Of a DNA stretch of 35,556 bases, positions 26,965 through 33,742 are shown one piece after another. Source of the DNA: a virus; IMG/VR virus record IMGVR_UViG_3300047546_001061, positions 1-35,556 of that record. One strand, given 5' to 3'. A model generated the notes under the pieces. The model was not told where the DNA came from. It made no database searches and saw only the letters and a program-made list of their open reading frames with translations. The position numbers and the translations under genes were made by a program. How positions within the stretch are numbered: position 1 is the stretch's first letter; each line of letters starts with the position of its first letter.

Positions 26965-27395
26965 GCTAAACTTCCGTACGGTACGACAACCTGCGTTGTA
27001 CTACCGCCGGCGTCAGTTATAGTCAGAGTGATGCTGGATCCATCGGATGACCACTGTAGATGGTTACCCTGTATGTCAAAAGCACCAGATGTCGCACCAC
27101 CGTCTTTGAACAACTCAGCAGCTATGTTCTGCGAGATGGTGGCGTAGATGCGACTCTCTAAGTTATTTAGGAATTTAGCTAAGTTTGTGTTCTTAGCGTC
27201 AGCCGCTGCTTTGGCGGCTTCTGCCTTCTTGTCGTCTATGATCTTCTGCTTTCTGGTCTGTTCCAGATTGTCAATAGTAAGAACATGAGACGAAAAACCC
27301 ACGCCGTTGAATGCAGGACTCTTGAACCCAAACTGCAATTCAGAGGCGTGGGAAGCAGAAGAAATTAGTAAAAAGGCTATAACTAACTTCTTCAT
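26958..27395 (-). CDS. csgF: CsgF-like curli assembly factor
   Basis: 145 residues. Signal peptide ending SHA (about residue 17), then SELQFGFKSPAFNGVGFSSHVLTIDNLEQTRKQK, which matches the CsgF N-terminus (FxFxxPxFGG, hydrophobic, AQxQ) that inserts into the CsgG pore. The C-terminal half (LQWSSDGSSITLTITDAGGSTTQVVVP) forms the beta tail. Longer helical middle than E. coli CsgF (KKAEAAKAAADAK). First gene of the operon, GGAG seven bases before the ATG, with a perfect late box at 27415-27422. Confidence 0.88.
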   Translation of the reverse strand: MKKLVIAFLLISSASHASELQFGFKSPAFNGVGFSSHVLTIDNLEQTRKQKIIDDKKAEAAKAAADAKNTNLAKFLNNLESRIYATISQNIAAELFKDGGATSGAFDIQGNHLQWSSDGSSITLTITDAGGSTTQVVVPYGSLAW

Positions 27396-27414
27396 ATTGC
27401 ACTCCGGTTTTAAC

Positions 27415-27422
27415 TATTTATA
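27415..27422 (-). promoter_or_regulatory. Perfect late promoter box TATAAATA for the curli operon
   Basis: Exact T4 late consensus on the minus strand, 20 bases before the csgF start and overlapping the thyX stop codon. Predicted RNA start near 27408 leaves a 12-13 base leader with GGAG. No sigma70-type promoter was found in front of csgF, so the operon should be expressed late. Confidence 0.72.
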
Positions 27423-28077
27423 ACTCGAGAGCGTCCTTGAGGCTAGGGAACTCATTAACTATCTTTTCCCATGCCAAAGATGCTACTTCACGATGTTCTT
27501 TTTGAGTCTCTGGACCCATACGAAGCTGACAGTAGTGGATCCAACTACGGAGAGTACCGTTCATGTACAAGCGAGAAATTGTCAGGCCTTCAGGAAGGAT
27601 TGCTCGAGCCTGTTCTTTGGCAATACCACGCTGAATAGCTTGTGTATAGAGCAATTGTGCTTGTTGTTGAGAAATAGTTTGTGCTACACTCCACCATTCC
27701 TGAATATCATCGTCATTAGTCTCAATACTATTTTGTCTGTTCTTCTGATCCTGAAGACGCGCTTCGCGAACAGTAAATCCAAGATCAGAAGTAGGATCTG
27801 CATAACGCTGACTGAACTCTTGAAAGTGGAAAGAGCGGTGACGAAGGATCTGACGAGCGATGTCGCGTGTCGTCTCGATCTCCATGACTACGTTGACCAT
27901 CTCAAATGGTGACCAGTGCTTATGCTTAGCGAGATAGCGAAGTAACTTAGGTGCAGTCTCAGTATTATTTTGATTAGATGGATTAGAGACTCGAGCTACG
28001 TAGGCTACGAACTCGTCGACGGTCATCTGCATTCCTTCAACCGGTCGTGTTACACCCTTAAGGATAACTCTATTCAT
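27418..28077 (-). CDS. thyX: Flavin-dependent thymidylate synthase
   Basis: 219 residues. The ThyX motif RHRSFHFQEFSQRY (78-91) is intact, with HWSPFEMVNVVMEIE (54-68) and the C-terminal LRMGPETQKEHREVA (about 185-199) for FAD and dUMP binding. It makes dTMP using FAD and folate; common in marine phages. It starts by overlapping the small gene upstream by 8 bases. Confidence 0.96.
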   Translation of the reverse strand: MNRVILKGVTRPVEGMQMTVDEFVAYVARVSNPSNQNNTETAPKLLRYLAKHKHWSPFEMVNVVMEIETTRDIARQILRHRSFHFQEFSQRYADPTSDLGFTVREARLQDQKNRQNSIETNDDDIQEWWSVAQTISQQQAQLLYTQAIQRGIAKEQARAILPEGLTISRLYMNGTLRSWIHYCQLRMGPETQKEHREVASLAWEKIVNEFPSLKDALEL

Positions 28078-28282
28078 TGTTCTTTTCCTTTAGCATCTTG
28101 TAGATCTTTGCTGGACTCTCTTCAACGTACCACACTTCACTCTTCGGTCCGCCGTATAACCAAGTCACGATACCACCGCCATCTTCTGCTGGCTTCTCAT
28201 GAATAGTCATGATCTGATCCATGTTAACATAAATCGGATCACCCTTAAGAGCACCGAACATATTAGTCAGTTTAAGAAACAT
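28070..28282 (-). CDS. Small FlbD-like protein
   Basis: 70 residues, MFLKLTNMFGALKGDPIYVNMDQIMTI, then a beta-rich middle and a C-terminal VWYVEESPAKIYKML helix. The order resembles FlbD-type small proteins (strand, IN.D.I..I, WxVxES). Function unknown in phages. It overlaps thyX by 8 bases and the upstream gene by 11. Confidence 0.7.
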   Translation of the reverse strand: MFLKLTNMFGALKGDPIYVNMDQIMTIHEKPAEDGGGIVTWLYGGPKSEVWYVEESPAKIYKMLKEKNNE

Positions 28283-28526
28283 ACTTTGATTCCACTTCTT
28301 TGATTAGCATCGTCGACATATTGTGTAGTGTACATACATATTCAGCGAGTTGAACGTCATGACTAGGGATCTTACAGATCACTTGCTTACCGCTCACGAT
28401 AGAGGGATCACCACCGTCTGGCCAGTCAATACGCCAGATACTAGTGCTGTTACCCGTCATCTCTTTGAATGTCTTGAGGTGACGTAGGTTGTAGAACAGG
28501 TCGTTCTCCATCTTTTCCAAGATCAT
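28272..28526 (-). CDS. Small hypothetical protein
   Basis: 84 residues (or 79 from an internal Met at 28511 with GGA nearby). Contains FYNLRHLKTFKEMTG and a middle with WRIDWPDGGDP and KQVICKIPSHDV. No domain recognised. Overlaps the next upstream frame by 77 bases, unusually long but both frames have ordinary amino-acid composition. Confidence 0.6.
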   Translation of the reverse strand: MILEKMENDLFYNLRHLKTFKEMTGNSTSIWRIDWPDGGDPSIVSGKQVICKIPSHDVQLAEYVCTLHNMSTMLIKEVESKYVS

Positions 28527-28686
28527 TGACTCTTCTCTCCAGTTCTTCGATGTAGTTAGCTGCTTCTGACCATAAATTGTCTACGTGTGCTTCTCCATAG
28601 AAAGCCCATCTACGAAGTCTAGCTTTTATCTCTTCAGTAGTTAGTTTGTTCGGCTTACATCCGTAGCCGAACGGTTTATCAGCCAT
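28450..28686 (-). CDS. Small hypothetical protein, helical centre
   Basis: 78 residues from MADKPFGYGCKPNKLTTEEI; the middle (IKARLRRWAFYGEAHVDNLWSEAANYIEELERRVNDL) is strongly helical and the C-terminus is polar. An ATG two codons earlier (28692) is possible. Its ATG overlaps the upstream stop. No family recognised. Confidence 0.65.
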   Translation of the reverse strand: MADKPFGYGCKPNKLTTEEIKARLRRWAFYGEAHVDNLWSEAANYIEELERRVNDLGKDGERPVLQPTSPQDIQRDDG

Positions 28687-28894
28687 GTTCATTTGTTAGC
28701 ATCGCGATCATGAATTTGTTGAAACCGGGTGATAGACTATCTATCTGATTGATAGACATCGTATACGCGGAAGCGATGATGTGTGCTAGTCGAGGATCGT
28801 CTCCATGACTCTTTACGATCTTCTTGATAGCCGTCACGAACTCGTTGTTGAGTTCCATTACTGTCTCTACTCTTGCCATGTCAAGTTCGTTCAT
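28679..28894 (-). CDS. Small helical protein after the primase
   Basis: 71 residues, MNELDMARVETVMELNNEFV, helical throughout (TAIKKIVKSHGDDPRLAHIIASAYTMS). GGAG six bases upstream of 28894 and an ATGA overlap with the primase stop favour this start over 28906. Function unknown. Confidence 0.75.
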   Translation of the reverse strand: MNELDMARVETVMELNNEFVTAIKKIVKSHGDDPRLAHIIASAYTMSINQIDSLSPGFNKFMIAMLTNEHG

Positions 28895-29913
28895 ACTCTG
28901 CTCCATTTATTCAGTGCTAGTTTCGCGGCCAGATCTCTATAGGTGTTCTTGTCGATGATGTGTTTGATAAACTCGGGTGAAAGACCAGCCAACACCATGT
29001 CATTGACGTCCTTATACTCGAGGTTATCTGGCCACACACATACTTTGTAGCCGTTGAGAATAGCTTTATCGATCTTCTTGATAGTCTCTTTGTTACGCGG
29101 CTCGTTGTCGTATACGATGACCATACTATCTTTCGCAAATGTGGAGACCGCGGAAATAAGATCACCACCTGCAGTAGCGATGCTGTTAGGAACAAACATG
29201 CTATCGATAGGACCCTCAAAGACGTATACAGTCCTATTCCAGTCAACACGATCAAGTCCATAGACTTTTGGTACAGATTCATCGAGTACGATAGTAATGT
29301 ACTTGACTGCCGAATGACCCAACGCTCTACCCTGAAAGGCGTGCACGTTCTTATTAGCATCCATAAAGGGTATAAGAAGACGAGTCTCATCGCGTTCAAG
29401 AGAACTAGACTCAAACTTGCCAGGAACCAAATTATTAGTATACCGCTTAAAATTAGGGCAGGAAAAAAGGACGGCGTGGAATGGGTTAGGGATTCGGCGA
29501 GATTCCACAAACTTCTTGACCCTATGATCTGATGGTAGTTGAGATACTTTCTTGAGACCCTTAAGAGGGCCGTTCGATAAGAACTTCGGCTTCTTCATCT
29601 TCTCTACGAAGGTCTCGAAGTCTTTCTGATCGTCCGTCTTCTCACCCTTCAGCTTCTCCATCATCATCTCGTTGTAGAGAGTCTGATCGATCATCTTAAT
29701 GAACTTGGGGACGTCTGTGGTAACTCCACAGTTATGACAATGGTACAGCATCTTGCCATTTTTGTCAAAGATGTACCCACGGGCTTTACGCTCGTTTGTA
29801 GCAGAGTCTCCGCAGATTGGGCATGAGAAGTTGTACAGTCCGGATGACTTACGCCTGTAGTTACGCAGTCTGTTTGATACTAATCCGATGTACTTGTGAT
29901 CTAGCCAGTTCAT
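28891..29913 (-). CDS. T4 gp61-like DNA primase
   Basis: 340 residues. Zinc-binding N-terminus CPICGDSATNERKARG (31-46) and CHNCG (59-63), then the TOPRIM core: YVFEGPIDSMFVPNSIATAGG (about 229-249) with the Glu, and VYDNEPRNKE (about 267-276) with the Asp pair. This matches gp61 of T4, which makes pentaribonucleotide primers with the gp41 helicase. Promoter 29938-29966 and GGAG support the start. Confidence 0.93.
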   Translation of the reverse strand: MNWLDHKYIGLVSNRLRNYRRKSSGLYNFSCPICGDSATNERKARGYIFDKNGKMLYHCHNCGVTTDVPKFIKMIDQTLYNEMMMEKLKGEKTDDQKDFETFVEKMKKPKFLSNGPLKGLKKVSQLPSDHRVKKFVESRRIPNPFHAVLFSCPNFKRYTNNLVPGKFESSSLERDETRLLIPFMDANKNVHAFQGRALGHSAVKYITIVLDESVPKVYGLDRVDWNRTVYVFEGPIDSMFVPNSIATAGGDLISAVSTFAKDSMVIVYDNEPRNKETIKKIDKAILNGYKVCVWPDNLEYKDVNDMVLAGLSPEFIKHIIDKNTYRDLAAKLALNKWSRV

Positions 29914-29937
29914 TCAATACTCCATGAAACCAGTATT

Positions 29938-29966
29938 ATTATACTGTCTGGAGAGCTAGATGTACA
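29938..29966 (-). promoter_or_regulatory. Promoter for the primase gene, TGTACA-N17-TATAAT
   Basis: TGTACA (29961-29966) and perfect TATAAT (29938-29943), 17-base spacer. Start near 29931, 18 bases before the ATG. The -10 sits in a small hairpin CAGTAT/ATACTG. Shares the unusual TGTACA -35 with the promoter at 725-753. Confidence 0.65.
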
Positions 29967-29970
29967 TGCT

Positions 29971-30360
29971 TTAATGAAATACTTTGAAGATATTTGTTAT
30001 GTTAGTCATGATCCAAGTAAGTACCATTCCACCGCCGACTGCCATCCAGATGAACTTTTCAAGTTGATTGATCTTGCTAGTCAACTGCTTGTGGGCTTCT
30101 TGAGACTCTTCTCTAAGATTAGAGATCTCTCTAAGAATGTTATTGTCTTGATCTCTCATAGTATCGTACACGTCTTTCAGTTTATTGTCAAGCTCTTCTC
30201 TGCGCTTCTCGACAGTTACTTGGATGTCGCCTGTAGTCTTTTCTTGCTTGTTGAGTCTCTCTTCATGAACAGCAAGCATAGACTTGAGCTCGATAGAGAC
30301 CGTCGTAAGCTTCTCTATAGCTGCTTCTATACGATCACTTACCTGAGCCACGAATATCAC
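29971..30360 (-). CDS. Coiled-coil membrane-anchored protein
   Basis: 129 residues. A long heptad coiled coil (about 8-98; SIELKSMLAVHEERLNKQE, EISNLREESQEAHKQ) is followed by a C-terminal membrane helix FIWMAVGGGMVLTWIMTNI (103-121). This resembles XhlA-like/DUF7201 phage proteins. A GTG start at 30360 is used; it overlaps the 59-residue gene by 26 bases. Role perhaps in lysis or membrane attachment, inferred. Confidence 0.78.
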   Translation of the reverse strand: MIFVAQVSDRIEAAIEKLTTVSIELKSMLAVHEERLNKQEKTTGDIQVTVEKRREELDNKLKDVYDTMRDQDNNILREISNLREESQEAHKQLTSKINQLEKFIWMAVGGGMVLTWIMTNITNIFKVFH

Positions 30361-30514
30361 TCAGAGTCTTACGTGTGATGATAGTACGAAGCTTCTTCTT
30401 TGGCTTCTGTAGAAGTGGATCATAGGTGTCGATTCCGCCAGTTCCAGCTGTAGAACTGGATCCGCCCATAGCGTTTGCGGGAACACCAGATTCTGTCTCG
30501 TTTAACTTATCCAT
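30335..30514 (-). CDS. 59-residue conserved phage protein
   Basis: MDKLNETESGVPANAMGGSS, then GGIDTYDPLLQKPKKKLRTI. Small proteins with this NETESG..PANAM and IDTYDPLL layout occur in T4-like phages, function unknown. Its ATG overlaps the stop of the 133-residue gene by 8 bases and it ends inside the coiled-coil gene. The frame is clean and starts next to a coupled neighbour, so I take it as real. Confidence 0.72.
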   Translation of the reverse strand: MDKLNETESGVPANAMGGSSSTAGTGGIDTYDPLLQKPKKKLRTIITRKTLSDIRGSGK

Positions 30515-30905
30515 TCCTGATCTCTCTTAGAACTCTTACTATGTTCTCGTCCATAGGGATCAAGTCCGTATCTATGAACTCTTCGTCGTTTACATTCAAA
30601 ATAGTCTTTGGTAATATATTTAATAGTATCAGAAATGGCTTGATGTACTCAAACTGACTCTTCATCTTCAAGTAAAGTATCTTACACGTGTGCTCTGGAC
30701 CAAAGACGTTGTTGAGAATTGTTAGATGATTTAGAATCAATCTTTCTTTCAACTCACCGTTCTCAACGTATCTAGTTACCAGTTTCTTGATGTACTTGAT
30801 TCTCTTCAAATCTTCTAGAAACTCGTCAGTACTATGACAGTTTGGATTATCATAATACTTCGCACAATATATCAAGAACACATCTTCATTCAAAGCTTCA
30901 CTCAT
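30507..30905 (-). CDS. Conserved T4-like phage protein (DUF7207-like)
   Basis: 132 residues from MSEALNEDVFLIYCAKYYDNPNC. Pattern AKYYDNP.C...DEFLEDLKRIKYIKKL, then GELKERLILNHLTILNNVFG, is familiar from T4-like marine phages (a DUF7207-like family, from memory). Helical, no catalytic motif. Start at ATG 30905 chosen over a GTG one codon upstream. Follows the AMP-binding gene with a 4-base gap. Confidence 0.8.
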   Translation of the reverse strand: MSEALNEDVFLIYCAKYYDNPNCHSTDEFLEDLKRIKYIKKLVTRYVENGELKERLILNHLTILNNVFGPEHTCKILYLKMKSQFEYIKPFLILLNILPKTILNVNDEEFIDTDLIPMDENIVRVLREIRNG

Positions 30906-30909
30906 CACA

Positions 30910-31608
30910 TCATCTATTTTTAGTGATTACCAGCCTTCCGTCAGCTGTAAGATAACCCGTATCACCTGGATAGAACCAACCGTTACGGAAGTGAACAGCA
31001 TCCATCTCTGCAAAGTCGAGATAGTTTTCAGCCATAGTTGGCGACTTAATTCGGATATAACCTGCATCAATTTCTACAGTAATACCTTCAAGGGGCTTAC
31101 CTACGCAGCCGTCAATATCAGCAACTTCTTCAGCTGTACCAGAAGCTATAGTTCCAATTTCAGTGCAACCATAACCAATTTGAAGATCTTTACCGAGCCA
31201 CTTTTGAACATAAAGTGCATCAGCTCGAGACATAGTTGAGTGACCAGAAATAACCTGCTTAAGATCGGCTGACTTGCCAGTAGCTTCAAATATTCTAGCG
31301 ACCATTACAAGATAACCTGGAGCTGCGTCGATAGCATCTACTTTTTCATTAGCAAATGTTTCTATAATTTTATCTGGTTTAATTGCAGAAACAATCTTTT
31401 TATTTCTTGCTTCAGCCCATGCTTTCCAACGTTGGAATGAAGAAGAACCAATAGCTTTTGCTACGTATACGACTTTACATTCGGTAATATTTTTGCCCTT
31501 GCCAACGTCAGTCATATCGACACGAAGCTTCATAATTTCAGGAGAAAGCGCGAGCTGTTTGCCCATACCGCCCGATGTTCCAGATGTTGATACGATAATG
31601 TCTGCCAT
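30910..31608 (-). CDS. Minimal AMP-binding (ANL-superfamily) protein
   Basis: 232 residues, much shorter than normal 500-600. It begins right at the P-loop motif (MADIIVSTSGTSGGMGKQ) and ends directly after the hinge motif (GDTGYLTADGRLVITKNR). The core GYGCTEIGTIASG (about 145-157, A5 motif) and DAAPGYLVMVA are present. Missing are the N-terminal subdomain before A3 and the whole C-terminal lid with the catalytic Lys. AAGGA upstream of the ATG marks a genuine start, so this is a naturally truncated unit and not a sequence break. A normal adenylation reaction is doubtful; nucleotide or acyl binding may remain. Confidence 0.85.
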   Translation of the reverse strand: MADIIVSTSGTSGGMGKQLALSPEIMKLRVDMTDVGKGKNITECKVVYVAKAIGSSSFQRWKAWAEARNKKIVSAIKPDKIIETFANEKVDAIDAAPGYLVMVARIFEATGKSADLKQVISGHSTMSRADALYVQKWLGKDLQIGYGCTEIGTIASGTAEEVADIDGCVGKPLEGITVEIDAGYIRIKSPTMAENYLDFAEMDAVHFRNGWFYPGDTGYLTADGRLVITKNR

Positions 31609-31617
31609 TTTTTATCC

Positions 31618-32883
31618 TTATGAATTTACATATACATTACAACCGCGACCTTGAAGAGTCGCTACATCAGTAAGACCTTGTGCTGAAGGAATAGCATTTG
31701 TGCCATAGTGGAGATAGACGTTACGATTTTGATACAAAGTTGTTCCGTTCGTACCATCTAGAGATACGAGTTTAGCAAGAACAGCGTCTATGGATGACTC
31801 ATCTAGTGCACAGTTTTGGAAATTAACATCTCCGCCTATTGATTTAATTACAGGTAAAAATGTTCCTACAGTAGTCATACTAGTGCAGTCGTATGCTTCA
31901 ATACCACCATTGAAAATATTTTCAAGAGCTGGAAGTGATGGGAAAGCAGGCAATGAACTATTGCCATAAAACTGAATCCAATATCCTACAGTAGTTAAAT
32001 TGGTAAATTCAGGAATACTTGTCATATTATCATTACCATAATACTGAAGATAGCCAGGAACTGTTATAAGAGCTGGCGCTCCTGGACCACTATAATCGTT
32101 TTCGTTACAAAAATTATTATAAAATTCAAAAGACCAATCTACACGTTCTAGTGAAGTAAATTCAGGATATGAGTTAAATGAATTTTGATAAATTTGTATC
32201 GATGAACCAACTGCTTCTAAAGCAGGAAACGATGGAGCAGCAGTATTTGATAATCCGTTATATTGATTGTTATAATCAATATAAATGTTGCTGGCTATTA
32301 ACTGAAGACTAGGAAATTCTAAATCTGGTCCATCAGTAAATCCATTGCTGTATATTTCTAATGTACCACCAATAAATGAAAGATTATTTGCTGATACTGT
32401 TTGAAGGACGCCGCCAAATCCAGATAGATAAAAACTATCTTGCACAATAGCCAGATCTCCAAAGTCAATACTTTCAAGAGCTAATTCTGATTTGTCAGAA
32501 AAATCAAGATAGTCTGTGATACCGCCAATGTTATTGAACGAAATCGACTGTAGAGCGCTGAGATCATAAAACTGGTCGTCAAATCTCTGATCTAACCAAT
32601 ATAGATTTGAACTGTTTGCAAATGTGTTGTTTGTTGTTTGCAGAAGCTTCTTTGGTTCTGCAAATACCCAGTAAGTTGGTTCGCCACCAAATGTTCCAGT
32701 ATATGTGATGCTTGGCATTGGAAAACCACCAGAGATATAAGGAAGATCAGTCCAAGCTGTGTTACCATTACCAAGTTTCAAACCATTAGTGGTGGTGTCG
32801 ATTGCAGGTTCGCCCTGAGCGAGGACCGCATTAGCTGTAGCCCAGTTAGCGGCTGTGTCTCTGCGTAATTTAATCTGTGTCAT
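31618..32883 (-). CDS. Leucine-rich-repeat-like tail fibre or adhesin
   Basis: 421 residues from MTQIKLRRDTAANWATANAVLAQGE, a phage tail-fibre N-terminus (LRRDTAANW...GEPAIDTTTNGLKLGNGNTAW, 1-45). The rest is a repetitive solenoid: LQSISFNNIG, LESIDFGDL, LIASNIYIDYNN, LERVDWSFEFYNN, LITVPGYLQYYGN, a leucine-rich-repeat or receptor-L-like fold of about 20-25-residue units. This is a candidate host-recognition tip. Start at ATG 32883 follows the previous stop by one base; the GTG three codons earlier is less likely. AT-richer than neighbours. Confidence 0.85.
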   Translation of the reverse strand: MTQIKLRRDTAANWATANAVLAQGEPAIDTTTNGLKLGNGNTAWTDLPYISGGFPMPSITYTGTFGGEPTYWVFAEPKKLLQTTNNTFANSSNLYWLDQRFDDQFYDLSALQSISFNNIGGITDYLDFSDKSELALESIDFGDLAIVQDSFYLSGFGGVLQTVSANNLSFIGGTLEIYSNGFTDGPDLEFPSLQLIASNIYIDYNNQYNGLSNTAAPSFPALEAVGSSIQIYQNSFNSYPEFTSLERVDWSFEFYNNFCNENDYSGPGAPALITVPGYLQYYGNDNMTSIPEFTNLTTVGYWIQFYGNSSLPAFPSLPALENIFNGGIEAYDCTSMTTVGTFLPVIKSIGGDVNFQNCALDESSIDAVLAKLVSLDGTNGTTLYQNRNVYLHYGTNAIPSAQGLTDVATLQGRGCNVYVNS

Positions 32884-32884
32884 A

Positions 32885-33697
32885 TTAAGCACCGCCTCCG
32901 TCTACGGTTATCTCTGCTGTTGGGGTCGTGAACGCGTTGCCGCCGTCTATCTGACCGGTACCAACTATCGATACACCGTTTATCTGATAGTCTCCGCCTT
33001 CTGGTAAATTAAATACGGCGTTTACGTTGTAAGTTAATCTTTTGTAAGTGGTACCATCGCTGTGGCCAATAAAAAATATTCTATCTGTTTCTGAAGTAAC
33101 ATACATTTCAGAATAGATTTCTTCGTCACTATTTCCTGTAATGTAAGTTCCAAATTCTGCGTAACCATTGCTATAATTTTGATCTTGATAAACCCAAGAA
33201 TATGCTTGTGTATGTCCGCCACCCCAAAGATTATTAGCATCAGATGTAGCGGACATCTGAACAAGCCACTGACCACCTATCTGGATAGCGCTATCTGGAT
33301 TATGAATGAATATTTCAGCGCCAGTATCTTGTGAAATAGTCGTATTATTAAAAGTAATATGACCGGTATTAGCAGTACCGCCACCCGTCACGCTGATCAT
33401 GCCGTTGGCATCGACGGCGATGCCAGATCCGATCTTGACGACGCCAGTTACTGTATCTGATGCGACCGGAAGCGGAGCGGTAACAGTACCGTTAGCTGCG
33501 ACTGAGAGACCCGGTCCTATCTTGATGACACCGGGTACAGTGCTGTTAGCTATAGGAAGATAAGTCGTTAAATTGCGTACAGTTATCGTCTGTACGTTAG
33601 CACTGGTATTCGGATTAGTGAGTACCAGCACTCTATCGTTAGCGGATACAGTGCTGGTTATTCCTAATTCGGATACTCTCCTCGAGTCAGTCGTCAT
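32885..33697 (-). CDS. Tail fibre / structural protein with repeat motifs
   Basis: 270 residues. Contains two copies of a fibre repeat, TVPGVIKIGPGLSVAANGTV (53-72) and TVTGVVKIGSGIAVDANGMI (83-102), common in long-tail-fibre and baseplate-attached proteins. The N-terminus (MTTDSRRVSELGITSTVSANDRVLV) resembles short adaptor segments. The C-terminus is beta-rich. Preceded by a hairpin holding the binding site and a late box. Confidence 0.84.
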   Translation of the reverse strand: MTTDSRRVSELGITSTVSANDRVLVLTNPNTSANVQTITVRNLTTYLPIANSTVPGVIKIGPGLSVAANGTVTAPLPVASDTVTGVVKIGSGIAVDANGMISVTGGGTANTGHITFNNTTISQDTGAEIFIHNPDSAIQIGGQWLVQMSATSDANNLWGGGHTQAYSWVYQDQNYSNGYAEFGTYITGNSDEEIYSEMYVTSETDRIFFIGHSDGTTYKRLTYNVNAVFNLPEGGDYQINGVSIVGTGQIDGGNAFTTPTAEITVDGGGA

Positions 33698-33704
33698 TTA
33701 CCAG

Positions 33705-33742
33705 CTCCTGAAAGAATAGTTCTTATTCTTATTTATCAGGAG
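33705..33742 (-). promoter_or_regulatory. Late box within a hairpin masking the fibre-gene RBS
   Basis: On the minus strand CTCCTGA (33736-33742) pairs with TCAGGAG (33705-33711), and AAGAATA with TATTCTT inside it (33712-33718 and 33724-33730), a total of 14 base pairs with a 5-base bulge. The 3' arm includes the AGGAG ribosome binding site, seven bases before the ATG at 33697; the 5' arm includes the stop codon of the upstream gene. The bulge overlaps the late box GATAAATA (33730-33737). Late RNA starting near 33724 would drop the 5' arm and free the site. Confidence 0.65.

Noticed and set aside
26777-27022. Plus-strand frame across csgG and csgF
   Set aside because: No binding site or promoter, and both minus-strand genes are strongly supported by family motifs.
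24187-27395. Curli operon as bacterial contamination of the assembly
   Set aside because: It is bounded by phage genes (nrdA, thyX) without a break, shares the compact overlaps of the region, and has a perfect phage late box and no bacterial regulator (csgD) nearby. Read-level checks would still be useful.
29737-29770. TTGACA in the primase gene as a promoter
   Set aside because: The -10 at 17 bases (TACCAT) is only four of six and falls in coding sequence without an operon start behind it.
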